A DNA stretch of 5,550 nt from an uncultured Collinsella sp. (GCA_902470915.1 CABRIB010000107.1:1-5550); one strand, 5' to 3'; counted from the stretch's first letter, positions 1 to 4,915 are shown. Program-made: numbers and translations. Notes: generated by a model from the letters alone, not told the origin.

Positions 1-15
1 GTGTATAAGAGACAG
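1..15. other. Nextera/Tn5 mosaic-end adapter remnant (not genomic)
   Basis: The first 15 bases, GTGTATAAGAGACAG, are the last 15 bases of the 19-bp Tn5 mosaic end used in Nextera libraries. Read in the argH frame they give the prefix VYKRQ (MYKRQ if the GTG is taken as a start), a familiar contamination signature in predicted proteins. They should be trimmed. The matching adapter at the other contig end confirms a library origin, not a natural transposon end. Confidence 0.97.
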
Positions 16-786
16 ATTCCTAACTCACTCGATGCTGTTTCCGACCGTGATTTCCTGCTCGATCTGCATTACGCTGGCTCCGTCATGGCCATGCACCTGT
101 CGCGTCTTTCCGAGGAGATCGTGCTGTGGTCGAGCTCCGAATTTGGCTTTATCACGCTTTCAGACTCCTACTCCACCGGCTCGTCCATCATGCCGCAGAA
201 GAAGAATCCCGACTTTGCCGAGCTTATTCGCGGCAAGAGCGGCCGTGTCTATGGCAACCTGGTGCAGCTGCTCGTGACCATGAAGGGCCTGCCGCTTGCT
301 TATAACAAGGACTTGCAGGAGGACAAGGAGGGCGCGCTCGATACCGCCCATACGCTCATGCAGTGCCTGTCGGTTATGGCCGGAATGATTTCGACTTGGA
401 CCGTCAACGAGGATGCCATGGCGCGCGAGTGCGGCGTGGGGCACCTTGCCGCTACCGATGTTGCCGATTACCTGGCCAAGCGTGGCCTGCCGTTCCGCGA
501 GGCACATGCCGTGGTGGGGCATCTGGTTCTGATGTGTGAGAAGCGCGGCTGCAATCTTGAGGACCTGCCGTTTGAGGTGTTCCAGGAGGCAAGCCCGCTC
601 TTTGAGCACGACATTACCGAGGCGCTCGACATCCCGTCGATTGTCGCCGCGCGCACGACCGAGGGCGGCACCGCCCCTGCCGCCGTTGCCGTGCAGCTGC
701 AGCGTGCCGAGGCGCAGCTCGTGGTCGACGAAGGTGTGTTTGGATCGCTAACCAAGGTCGTCGAGATGGGTCACGGGGCAAAGTAG
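16..786 (+). CDS. argH: Argininosuccinate lyase, C-terminal part (5' end missing)
   Basis: Argininosuccinate lyase splits argininosuccinate into arginine and fumarate, the last step of arginine synthesis, in the cytosol as a homotetramer. The 256 genomic residues begin IPNSLDAVSDRDF, a conserved stretch near the middle of the roughly 460-residue family, so about 45% of the protein is missing. The fumarate-lyase signature GSSIMPQKKNPD is at native residues 55-66 and contains the catalytic serine loop. LPLAYNKDLQEDKEG and PFREAHAVVG follow, both typical of ArgH rather than of fumarase or adenylosuccinate lyase. The helical C-terminal domain is complete and ends at TAG. The catalytic histidine region lies in the missing half. 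The apparent GTG start at position 1 is adapter, so this is an artificial truncation, not a pseudogene. A hairpin terminator follows about 50 bp downstream. The identification is very secure. Confidence 0.97.
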   Translation: MPNSLDAVSDRDFLLDLHYAGSVMAMHLSRLSEEIVLWSSSEFGFITLSDSYSTGSSIMPQKKNPDFAELIRGKSGRVYGNLVQLLVTMKGLPLAYNKDLQEDKEGALDTAHTLMQCLSVMAGMISTWTVNEDAMARECGVGHLAATDVADYLAKRGLPFREAHAVVGHLVLMCEKRGCNLEDLPFEVFQEASPLFEHDITEALDIPSIVAARTTEGGTAPAAVAVQLQRAEAQLVVDEGVFGSLTKVVEMGHGAK

Positions 787-837
787 AGGTTTGGCTGAAG
801 ACGCATTGTCCATTTATTGATAAATCGTTTTCGCTTT

Positions 838-870
838 ACGGGCGCCTGCTGATGTGGGAGCCCGTATTTT
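838..870 (+). terminator. Probable Rho-independent terminator of argH
   Basis: The arms ACGGGC (838-843) and GCCCGT (860-865) pair perfectly. Two more C-G pairs inside, after a G/A mismatch, extend the stem. TATTTT (865-870) follows. It lies about 50 bp after the argH stop. The T-run is short, so efficiency is uncertain. Confidence 0.65.
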
Positions 871-887
871 GTTGCTATGGGGGAGGG

Positions 888-913
888 GCTTGTCGAGAAC
901 TTCTGTAGGACCT
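888..913 (+). repeat. 26-nt intergenic motif, copy 1 (also at 4890-4915)
   Basis: GCTTGTCG (888-895), four variable bases, CTTCTGTAGG (900-909), one variable base and CCT (911-913) match the rpsA leader copy at 21 of 26 positions in the same orientation without gaps. Four of the five differences fall in one block. The middle of the 3' part, AGGACCT, is a near-palindrome that becomes AGGTCCT in the other copy, which is its own reverse complement form. The function is unknown. Confidence 0.5.
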
Positions 914-941
914 TTGGGCAGGTTGTGAAGGGGATACGTTC

Positions 942-993
942 GCGGGCGGCAACCGACCGCCTGCTCTGTTCGGCGCGGTTGATGGGCGGTCGG
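942..993 (+). repeat. Two competing hairpins sharing one arm
   Basis: Hairpin A pairs GCGGGCGG (942-949) with CCGCCTGC (957-964), 8 bp with one G-U pair and a 7-nt loop. Hairpin B pairs CCGACCGCC (953-961) with GGCGGTCGG (985-993), a perfect 9 bp with a 23-nt loop. Bases 957-961 are needed by both, so the two exclude each other. AACCG (951-955) can also pair with CGGTT (976-980). No T-run follows, so neither looks like a simple terminator. It could be a structured RNA, but no known riboswitch class is recognisable. Confidence 0.45.
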
Positions 994-1078
994 ATGGTAC
1001 TCTAATCGGGCTTCGAAACAGAAGTGACACATATGGAGCGCTTTAATAAATTGCAACGTTTCAATAAACAGCTTTTTG

Positions 1079-1107
1079 TTTAACTGCAGCTAAAACTCTG
1101 TTACGAT
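1079..1107 (+). promoter_or_regulatory. Putative ndk promoter with extended -10
   Basis: TACGAT (1102-1107) is preceded by TG plus one base (1099-1101), an extended -10 arrangement. A weak -35, TTTAAC (1079-1084), lies 17 bp upstream, and an AT-rich tract precedes it. Transcription from about 1114 would give a leader of about 58 nt before the ndk ATG. Prediction by eye only. Confidence 0.4.
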
Positions 1108-1171
1108 GCAGTCCAGGCGGGTGCCGGAATGGGACTTGGGCACGCGCGAACCTACTTGAAAGGCTACTTTT

Positions 1172-1576
1172 ATGGCTATCGAGAAGACCTTCATCATGAT
1201 TAAGCCCGACGCCGTGCGCGACCGCAAGATCGGCGAGATCGTTGCTCGCATTGAGCGCAGCGGCCTTGTCATCGAGCGCATGGAGATGACCACGCTCGAG
1301 CGCGCTACCGTCGAGGAGCACTACGCCCATCTGGCCGACAAGCCCTTCTTTGGCGGTCTCTGCGACTTTATGACGAGCGGTCCGGTCGTCAAGATGGTCG
1401 TTTCCGGTCTCTCCGCTGTTGCTAAGATGCGCACCCTCATGGGCGCTACTAATCCGCTTGACGCTGCTCCTGGTACCATCCGCGGCGACTTTGCCGTCGA
1501 TGTCAACGCCAACGTGATCCACGGCTCCGACTGCCTGGAGAACGCCGAGATTGAGATCAAGCGCTTCTTTGGCTAA
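1172..1576 (+). CDS. ndk: Nucleoside diphosphate kinase
   Basis: This enzyme moves the gamma phosphate from ATP to other (deoxy)nucleoside diphosphates through a phosphohistidine intermediate, balancing NTP and dNTP pools in the cytosol. The 134-residue length is normal for bacterial Ndk. The sequence starts MAIEKTFIMIKPDAV with Lys11 of the nucleotide site. Tyr51, Phe59, Arg87 in MRTLMGATNP, Thr93, Arg104 and Asn114 occupy the expected binding positions. The active-site motif is NVIHGSDCLENAEIEI with phosphorylated His117. The residue after SD is Cys121, where the usual signature has Ser, Ala or Gly: a small deviation unlikely to abolish activity. GAAAGG (1158-1163) lies 8 nt before the ATG. 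It appears to be a single-gene transcript, closed by the stem-loop at 1615-1651 and converging on rpiB. Confidence 0.97.
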   Translation: MAIEKTFIMIKPDAVRDRKIGEIVARIERSGLVIERMEMTTLERATVEEHYAHLADKPFFGGLCDFMTSGPVVKMVVSGLSAVAKMRTLMGATNPLDAAPGTIRGDFAVDVNANVIHGSDCLENAEIEIKRFFG

Positions 1577-1578
1577 AC

Positions 1579-1600
1579 CAGCTTTGACTCCTTAAAGCTG
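1579..1600 (+). repeat. Small hairpin just after the ndk stop codon
   Basis: CAGCTTT (1579-1585) pairs perfectly with AAAGCTG (1594-1600) around an 8-nt loop, starting 3 nt after the ndk stop. No T-run follows. It may protect the 3' end of the mRNA or assist the terminator 15 nt downstream. Confidence 0.5.
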
Positions 1601-1614
1601 TTAGCGTGTGGCTT

Positions 1615-1651
1615 GGGCGCCGCGGAACTCCATCTGCGGCGCCCTTTTATT
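1615..1651 (+). terminator. Rho-independent terminator of ndk
   Basis: GGGCGCCGC (1615-1623) pairs perfectly with GCGGCGCCC (1636-1644). GGA with TCT can extend the stem to 12 bp with one G-U pair, leaving the loop ACTCCA. TTTTATT (1645-1651) follows directly. This is a textbook intrinsic terminator on the plus strand. Confidence 0.92.
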
Positions 1652-1664
1652 CCAAAATCTATGA

Positions 1665-1701
1665 AGGGGCCCGCTCGGTCATGAGTTCCGAGCGGGCCCC
1701 T
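1665..1701 (-). terminator. Strong stem-loop, probable terminator of rpiB
   Basis: AGGGGCCCGCTCGG (1665-1678) pairs perfectly over 14 bp with 1688-1701 around the 9-nt loop TCATGAGTT. It lies 26 bp beyond the rpiB stop. On the minus strand the stem is followed by TTCATAGATTTT, a broken rather than continuous T-run, and on the plus strand by no T-run, so minus-strand use is favoured. It may also block read-through from ndk. Confidence 0.75.
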
Positions 1702-1727
1702 GCTGTTAGCTTGTGGCACTGAGTGGT

Positions 1728-2195
1728 TTAGGCCTCGTCGACGACCTTGAGGCCGCGCGTGTGATCGATCTCGTTGAGGAGGTTAACGCGACGCTCGTGA
1801 CGGCCGCCCTCAAACTCGGCGTCGAGCCACTCGTCGACGATCATCTTAGCGAGCTCGGAGCCCACGACACGGGCACCAAAGGCGAGCACGTTGGTGTTGT
1901 TGTGCATGCGGGAGAGCTTGGCGCTGAAGGGCTCGGAGCACACGACGGCGCGTACGCCCTCGACCTTGTTGGCAGCCAGGCTAATCCCGACACCGGTGCC
2001 GCAGATCAGGATGCCCAGGTCGACGTCGCCGTTGGCAACGGCCTTACCCACCTTGTAGCCGGCGATGGGGTAGTCAAAGCTCTCGGAGGTGTCGGTGCCA
2101 AAGTTCACGACCTCGCAGCCGCGCTCCTTCAGGTGCTCGGAGATGATGTTCTTGAGCTCGACGGCGGCGTGGTCGTTGCCGATACCAATCTTCAT
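1728..2195 (-). CDS. rpiB: Ribose-5-phosphate isomerase B
   Basis: RpiB interconverts ribose 5-phosphate and ribulose 5-phosphate in the non-oxidative pentose phosphate pathway. It belongs to the RpiB/LacA/LacB sugar-isomerase family. The 155 residues match the family length. Visible features are the N-terminal strand MKIGIGNDHAAVELK with Asp8 and His9 of the phosphate/sugar site, DYPIAGYKVG, the signature ICGTGVGISLAANK with the catalytic-base Cys65, His98 in RMHNNTNVLAFGARVVG, and the C-terminal EFEGGRHERR with phosphate-binding arginines. The last 15 residues are variable. AGAGAGG (2210-2204 on the minus strand) lies about 8 nt before the ATG and supports this start. It is transcribed away from cyuA and convergently with ndk, so probably alone. 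Two operator-like sites flank its likely promoter. LacA/LacB subunits are related, but the Cys and His pattern and the lone gene favour RpiB. Confidence 0.95.
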   Translation of the reverse strand: MKIGIGNDHAAVELKNIISEHLKERGCEVVNFGTDTSESFDYPIAGYKVGKAVANGDVDLGILICGTGVGISLAANKVEGVRAVVCSEPFSAKLSRMHNNTNVLAFGARVVGSELAKMIVDEWLDAEFEGGRHERRVNLLNEIDHTRGLKVVDEA

Positions 2196-2226
2196 GAGTG
2201 GTTCCTCTCTGGTCTGTGCGGCGCAA

Positions 2227-2243
2227 ATGCTAAAGGTTTTACC
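2227..2243 (-). promoter_or_regulatory. Operator-like site, proximal copy
   Basis: ATGCTAAAGGTTTTACC (plus strand) is an inverted copy of the site at 2296-2313, differing by one deleted base and one substitution. If transcription starts from TATCAT (2261-2256), this site covers roughly +6 to +22. It is one base shorter than the partner, so it would be the weaker site if a protein binds. Confidence 0.4.
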
Positions 2244-2255
2244 GCGTTCGACTGC

Positions 2256-2301
2256 ATGATAGCGCGACTTTTGCGTAAACGCTCGGGCGTTTTTTGGTCA
2301 A
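2256..2301 (-). promoter_or_regulatory. Putative rpiB promoter region
   Basis: Two overlapping options exist on the minus strand. TATCAT (2261-2256) is a 5/6 match to the -10 consensus but has no good -35; it would give a leader of about 54 nt. TTGACC (2301-2296) is a 5/6 -35 match, followed after 17-18 bp by the poor -10s TTACGC or TACGCA. Either way the core promoter lies between or overlaps the two operator-like sites. Confidence 0.35.
2277..2292. repeat. Short inverted repeat inside the rpiB promoter region
   Basis: AAACGC (2277-2282) and GCGTTT (2287-2292) pair around TCGG, and on the plus strand TTT follows (to 2295), so it resembles a small intrinsic terminator for rightward transcription. 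AAACGCT recurs at 2300-2306, 23 bp away, within the distal operator-like site, so it may instead be part of a protein-binding array. Confidence 0.4.
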
Positions 2302-2313
2302 ACGCTTTAGCAT
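2296..2313 (-). promoter_or_regulatory. Operator-like site, distal copy (LacI-family-like)
   Basis: On the minus strand this reads ATGCTAAAGCGTTTGACC. Its core AAAGCGTTT fits the central WAARCGYTW part of the catabolite-responsive element consensus used by CcpA-type LacI-family regulators; the outer positions do not fit. It overlaps the candidate -35 TTGACC. Centre-to-centre distance to the proximal copy is about 70 bp. The binding protein is not identifiable from this window. Confidence 0.4.
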
Positions 2314-2383
2314 GCAACAAGACCGGCTTCTCATGAATGAATGCTGTCAGTTTGTGCTTGAGCGCCGTCCGCCGGAACCATGG

Positions 2384-2412
2384 TTGCAGTTTTTGATGCA
2401 TTGTTATCAAAT
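2384..2412 (+). promoter_or_regulatory. Putative cyuA promoter with overlapping palindromes
   Basis: TTGCAG (2384-2389), a 17-bp spacer and TCAAAT (2407-2412) form a plausible but weak promoter. Two inverted repeats overlap it: AACCATGGTT (2376-2385), a perfect 10-bp palindrome at the -35, and TTTGAT/ATCAAA (2392-2397 and 2406-2411, 8-nt gap) covering the spacer and -10. These positions suit a regulator's binding site. The rest of 2314-2466 shows no gene on either strand. Confidence 0.35.
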
Positions 2413-2466
2413 AAAGGAGCTAACTATTTTTGAGAGCCAAGCCCGTTATGCAAGCAGGAGATACCT

Positions 2467-3786
2467 ATGCCTACCGATTCCCTTCGTGATGCCGCGTTTT
2501 GCGATGTTTTGAACCGCGAGCTTGTCTGTGCACTCGGCTGCACCGAGCCCATTGCCGTTGCCTATGCAGCGGCGCTGGCGAGCCAGACGCTCGGTTACGA
2601 GCCCGATCATATGGATGTTGCCTGCTCGGGCAACATCATCAAGAACGTTAAGAGCGTGACCGTGCCCAACTCGGGCGGTATGCACGGTATTGAGGCCGCG
2701 GCCGTGCTGGGTGCCGTGGGCGGCGACGCCAAAAGCGCGCTCGAGGTGCTCGAGAGCGTTAACGATGAAGACCGTGCTCGCGTGGCCGAGCTCCTCGCCG
2801 ACGCCGGCTACTGCGATGTATCGCTTGTCGAGGGTGTGCCCAACCTCTACATCAAGGTGACTGCCACGGCCGGGGGCCATACCGCGGTCGTCGAGATTAC
2901 CGACCACCACACCAATGTCACGTGCCATACCCTCGACGGTATTCCGGTGTGCGGCAAGTCGGCGGGGGAGTGTGCCGCCTGCGCCGAGCGCGTGGTGGCC
3001 GAGCGTGCGGCGGATAACGCCGACACGCCCATGTCGATTGAGTCCATCATCGACTTTATCGAGGACGGCGACATTGAGGACGCCCGCGCAGCCGTTGAAC
3101 GTCAGATTGAGCTGAATGGCGCGATCAGTGCCGAGGGCCTTGCGCACGCTTGGGGCGCCGAGGTGGGTCGTACGCTGCTGGGTGCTCGTGCCGATGACGT
3201 CGCCTGCCGTGCCCGTGCCCGTGCGGCCGCCGGGTCCGACGCCCGCATGAACGGCTGCGCGCTGCCGGTCGCCATTGTGTGCGGCTCGGGCAATCAGGGC
3301 ATTACCTGCGCATTGCCCGTCATGGAGTATGCCGAGTACCTGCGTTGCGACCACGAGCGCCTGGTGCGCGCCGTGATGCTGTCCGATCTTATCGCCGTGC
3401 ATATCAAGAGCTATATTGGTGCGCTCTCGGCGTTTTGCGGTGCTATTTGCGCCGCGTGCGGCGCCGGCGCCGCGATTACCTGGCTGTGCGGTGGCACGCG
3501 CGAGCAGATTGGCGCGACGGTCTCGAACACGCTCGGTAACGTGGGCGGCATCGTGTGCGACGGCGCCAAAGCGAGCTGTGCCGCCAAGATCTCGGCTGCC
3601 GTCGATGCGGCGATTCTGGGCCATGATATGGCCATGCAGGGTCGCGGCTTCCGCGCCGGCGAGGGCCTGATCCAAGATACCGTTGAGCAGACAATCGCCA
3701 GTATGGGCTACGTAGGCCGCGTAGGCATGAAGGACACCGACGTCGAGATCCTCAACATCATGATCGGCAAAACCCAGGTCTGCTAG
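2467..3786 (+). CDS. cyuA: L-cysteine desulfidase family protein (CyuA/YhaM, iron-sulfur)
   Basis: The likely reaction is breakdown of L-cysteine to sulfide, pyruvate and ammonia by an oxygen-sensitive [4Fe-4S] enzyme of the UPF0597 / serine dehydratase alpha-like family; some relatives carry only a serine dehydratase label. The 439 residues match the E. coli YhaM length. The N-terminal ALGCTEPIAVA puts the conserved Cys25 in CTEP. CSGNIIKNVKSVTVPN (53-68), GSGNQGITCALPV (273-285), HIKSYIGALSAFCGAICAACGAG (312-334) and GGIVCDGAKASCAAK (360-374) follow in family order. Cys25, Cys281, Cys324, Cys328, Cys331, Cys364 and Cys371 are candidate catalytic or cluster residues; which ones bind iron cannot be settled here. 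There are 21 cysteines (about 5%). AGGAG (2456-2460) lies 6 nt before the ATG. It stands alone with no adjacent cysteine permease. Family assignment is firm; cysteine as the in vivo substrate is inferred. Confidence 0.9.
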   Translation: MPTDSLRDAAFCDVLNRELVCALGCTEPIAVAYAAALASQTLGYEPDHMDVACSGNIIKNVKSVTVPNSGGMHGIEAAAVLGAVGGDAKSALEVLESVNDEDRARVAELLADAGYCDVSLVEGVPNLYIKVTATAGGHTAVVEITDHHTNVTCHTLDGIPVCGKSAGECAACAERVVAERAADNADTPMSIESIIDFIEDGDIEDARAAVERQIELNGAISAEGLAHAWGAEVGRTLLGARADDVACRARARAAAGSDARMNGCALPVAIVCGSGNQGITCALPVMEYAEYLRCDHERLVRAVMLSDLIAVHIKSYIGALSAFCGAICAACGAGAAITWLCGGTREQIGATVSNTLGNVGGIVCDGAKASCAAKISAAVDAAILGHDMAMQGRGFRAGEGLIQDTVEQTIASMGYVGRVGMKDTDVEILNIMIGKTQVC

Positions 3787-3792
3787 ATATTA

Positions 3793-3859
3793 AGTTGCGG
3801 TGAGATAGTTCCTAAAATTACCCGGGTGAGGGGCAAACAGGAACTATCTCACCGCAACT
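3793..3859. repeat. Perfect 21-bp inverted repeat between cyuA and the HAD gene
   Basis: The left arm (3793-3813, starting AGTTGCGGTGAGATAG) and right arm (3839-3859, ending CTCACCGCAACT) are exact reverse complements over 21 bp, separated by 25 bp that hold the palindrome ACCCGGGT (3820-3827). It sits 6 bp after the cyuA stop and 19 bp after the HAD stop, so it could serve both convergent genes as a terminator or mRNA 3' cap. Neither side has a T-run, and the perfect pairing including an AT-containing middle is unusual for an ordinary terminator. A dispersed REP- or MITE-like palindrome is the alternative. Confidence 0.85.
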
Positions 3860-3878
3860 GCGCTAGATGTTCTGGCGC

Positions 3879-4637
3879 CTACGACAGTTCGTCGGCTATT
3901 TGGTGCTCGTAGAAGGCCTCGATTACGGCGTTAAAGTCGCGGGCGAAGTCTTCCATGGTTCCGCGCCAGGTGGCTCGGCTGGGCTTGCCTTGGCCCACAA
4001 AGGCGGTTTGGATGCCGCAATCGGGGGACGGGAAGTCGCGTTTGGGATCGTTGCCCACCATAAGGACCTCGTGTGGCTCGAGTCCCATCACCTGAAGCTG
4101 CTCTAGATAGTAGGTGGCATCGGGCTTGCAGCGGGTGGTGTTTCCCATGTGCGTGACGAGCTCAAAGGGGGCGTCGGCCAGGTCGCCCCAGCCCATGCGG
4201 CACTCGATGGCCCCTTGGGGAAAGCTGGGGTTGGTAAAGAGCGCGCAACGCAGCCCTGCGTCCTGTACGGCCTGGAGCGCGGCGTGTGCGCCCGGCATGG
4301 CGTGGGCGTTAATGACATCGTCGTTCTTGTACGGAAGAACTTCGCGGTCATAGTAGGTAAACGCCTCGTAGATGAGGGGATCGGAGAGGCGGATCCCGCA
4401 TCGGCGCTCGACCTCTTCTTGGTAAAACTCAAGATTGGTGCGGTTGTCCGTGCCGCTGCGGCGATTGGCGTTGAGGTCGACTAGGATGGTGCCGAGGCGT
4501 GCCATCGTGCCACCGCGGCTGCGGCGCCCGATATCCGCGAGCATCGAAGAGACATCCTTAAAATAGCGAAGGATGAACGCGTTGAGGTTGATGCTGAGAA
4601 GCGTCTCGTCCATATCGAAAACGACTGCTTTGAGCAC
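3879..4637 (-). CDS. HAD-superfamily hydrolase, phosphatase-like
   Basis: This is a cytosolic haloacid-dehalogenase-fold hydrolase, probably a small-molecule phosphatase; the substrate is not recognisable. Numbered from the GTG start (252 residues), motif I is VVFDMDETL with nucleophile Asp8 and acid/base Asp10, motif II is CALFTNPSF with Thr135, motif III is CKPD with Lys171, and motif IV is MVGNDPKRDFPSPDCGIQT with Asp197 and Asp201 for magnesium. Residues about 15-120 form a helical cap inserted after motif I (C1 type). The frame stays open 57 codons further upstream, to an ATG at 4808, but motif I normally lies within about 10 residues of the N terminus, and GAGAAAGG lies about 7 nt before the GTG, whereas neither upstream ATG (4808, 4745) has a well-spaced site. 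The longer extension looks unlike the rest of the protein. The gene stands alone, converging on cyuA and divergent from rpsA. Confidence 0.88.
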   Translation of the reverse strand: MLKAVVFDMDETLLSINLNAFILRYFKDVSSMLADIGRRSRGGTMARLGTILVDLNANRRSGTDNRTNLEFYQEEVERRCGIRLSDPLIYEAFTYYDREVLPYKNDDVINAHAMPGAHAALQAVQDAGLRCALFTNPSFPQGAIECRMGWGDLADAPFELVTHMGNTTRCKPDATYYLEQLQVMGLEPHEVLMVGNDPKRDFPSPDCGIQTAFVGQGKPSRATWRGTMEDFARDFNAVIEAFYEHQIADELS

Positions 4638-4792
4638 GCGGGCACCTTTCTCGAAAAATCGATCTAGAATCGTTGGCTCCGGATACTTTACCCCAAAGCC
4701 GAATGCCTGGCTGGTTATCGTCAAGTTGCGGAGACGTGTGTTCATAAGATTACGAAAAAGTCTCCACACGAGTAAAAAATCGCAGTTCACGC

Positions 4793-4821
4793 TTGAAATC
4801 GAACTCATTTCCCCGTAACCT
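4793..4821 (+). promoter_or_regulatory. Putative rpsA promoter
   Basis: TTGAAA (4793-4798, 5/6 to the -35 consensus), a 17-bp spacer and TAACCT (4816-4821, TANNNT type) would start transcription near 4828 and leave a leader of about 125 nt. A second possible -10, TAGTAT (4851-4856), lacks a recognisable -35. Confidence 0.35.
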
Positions 4822-4889
4822 ATACGAACGTGATTGCATAAGCGTCACATTAGTATCTGTCGGCTCCCGAGTGTTCCTAAACGTTGTGT

Positions 4890-4915
4890 GCTTGTCGCAC
4901 CCTTCTGTAGGTCCT
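4890..4915 (+). repeat. 26-nt intergenic motif, copy 2, in the rpsA leader
   Basis: GCTTGTCG (4890-4897), CACC, CTTCTGTAGG (4902-4911), T and CCT (4913-4915) match the copy at 888-913 at 21 of 26 positions, same strand. It ends 37 nt before the rpsA start. GTGC/GCAC (4888-4891 and 4897-4900) can form a small hairpin only in this copy. Confidence 0.5.

Larger units (their letters stand above)
871..1078. other. Gene-free region upstream of ndk
   Basis: About 200 bp between the argH terminator and the ndk promoter hold no credible gene. The only sense ORF (877-1005, 42 codons) lacks a ribosome binding site and resembles no family I know. The stretch holds a copy of a 26-nt motif also found upstream of rpsA (888-913), two mutually exclusive GC-rich hairpins (942-964 and 953-993), and an AT-rich tract (1041-1083). 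In that tract AATAAA recurs at 1045-1050 and 1063-1068, 18 bp apart, just upstream of the promoter, where it could act as an UP-like element. Confidence 0.5.

Noticed and set aside
16..786. argH and rpsA as pseudogenes because they are truncated
   Set aside because: Both break exactly at adapter junctions with intact frames, so they are assembly-edge truncations.
812..825. ATTTAT-TG-ATAAAT palindrome as an arginine repressor (ARG) box
   Set aside because: It lacks the TGAAT/ATTCA half-sites and lies downstream of argH, where an operator would not control it; AT-rich palindromes this short are common.
877..1005. 42-codon plus-strand ORF after the argH terminator
   Set aside because: No ribosome binding site, starts a few bases after a terminator T-run, no recognisable family; the hairpins and repeated motif explain the region better.
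1061..1522. 153-codon minus-strand ORF over ndk
   Set aside because: Shadow of ndk, which is complete with all catalytic residues on the other strand.
1713..2336. 207-codon plus-strand ORF over rpiB
   Set aside because: Antisense shadow of rpiB; composition is Ala/Gly/Val/Leu-Asp rich as expected for the reverse of such a gene, with no motif.
2446..3675. 409-codon ORF antisense to cyuA
   Set aside because: It is a GC-rich shadow frame; the plus-strand protein has clear family motifs and a good ribosome binding site, and the antisense protein resembles nothing.
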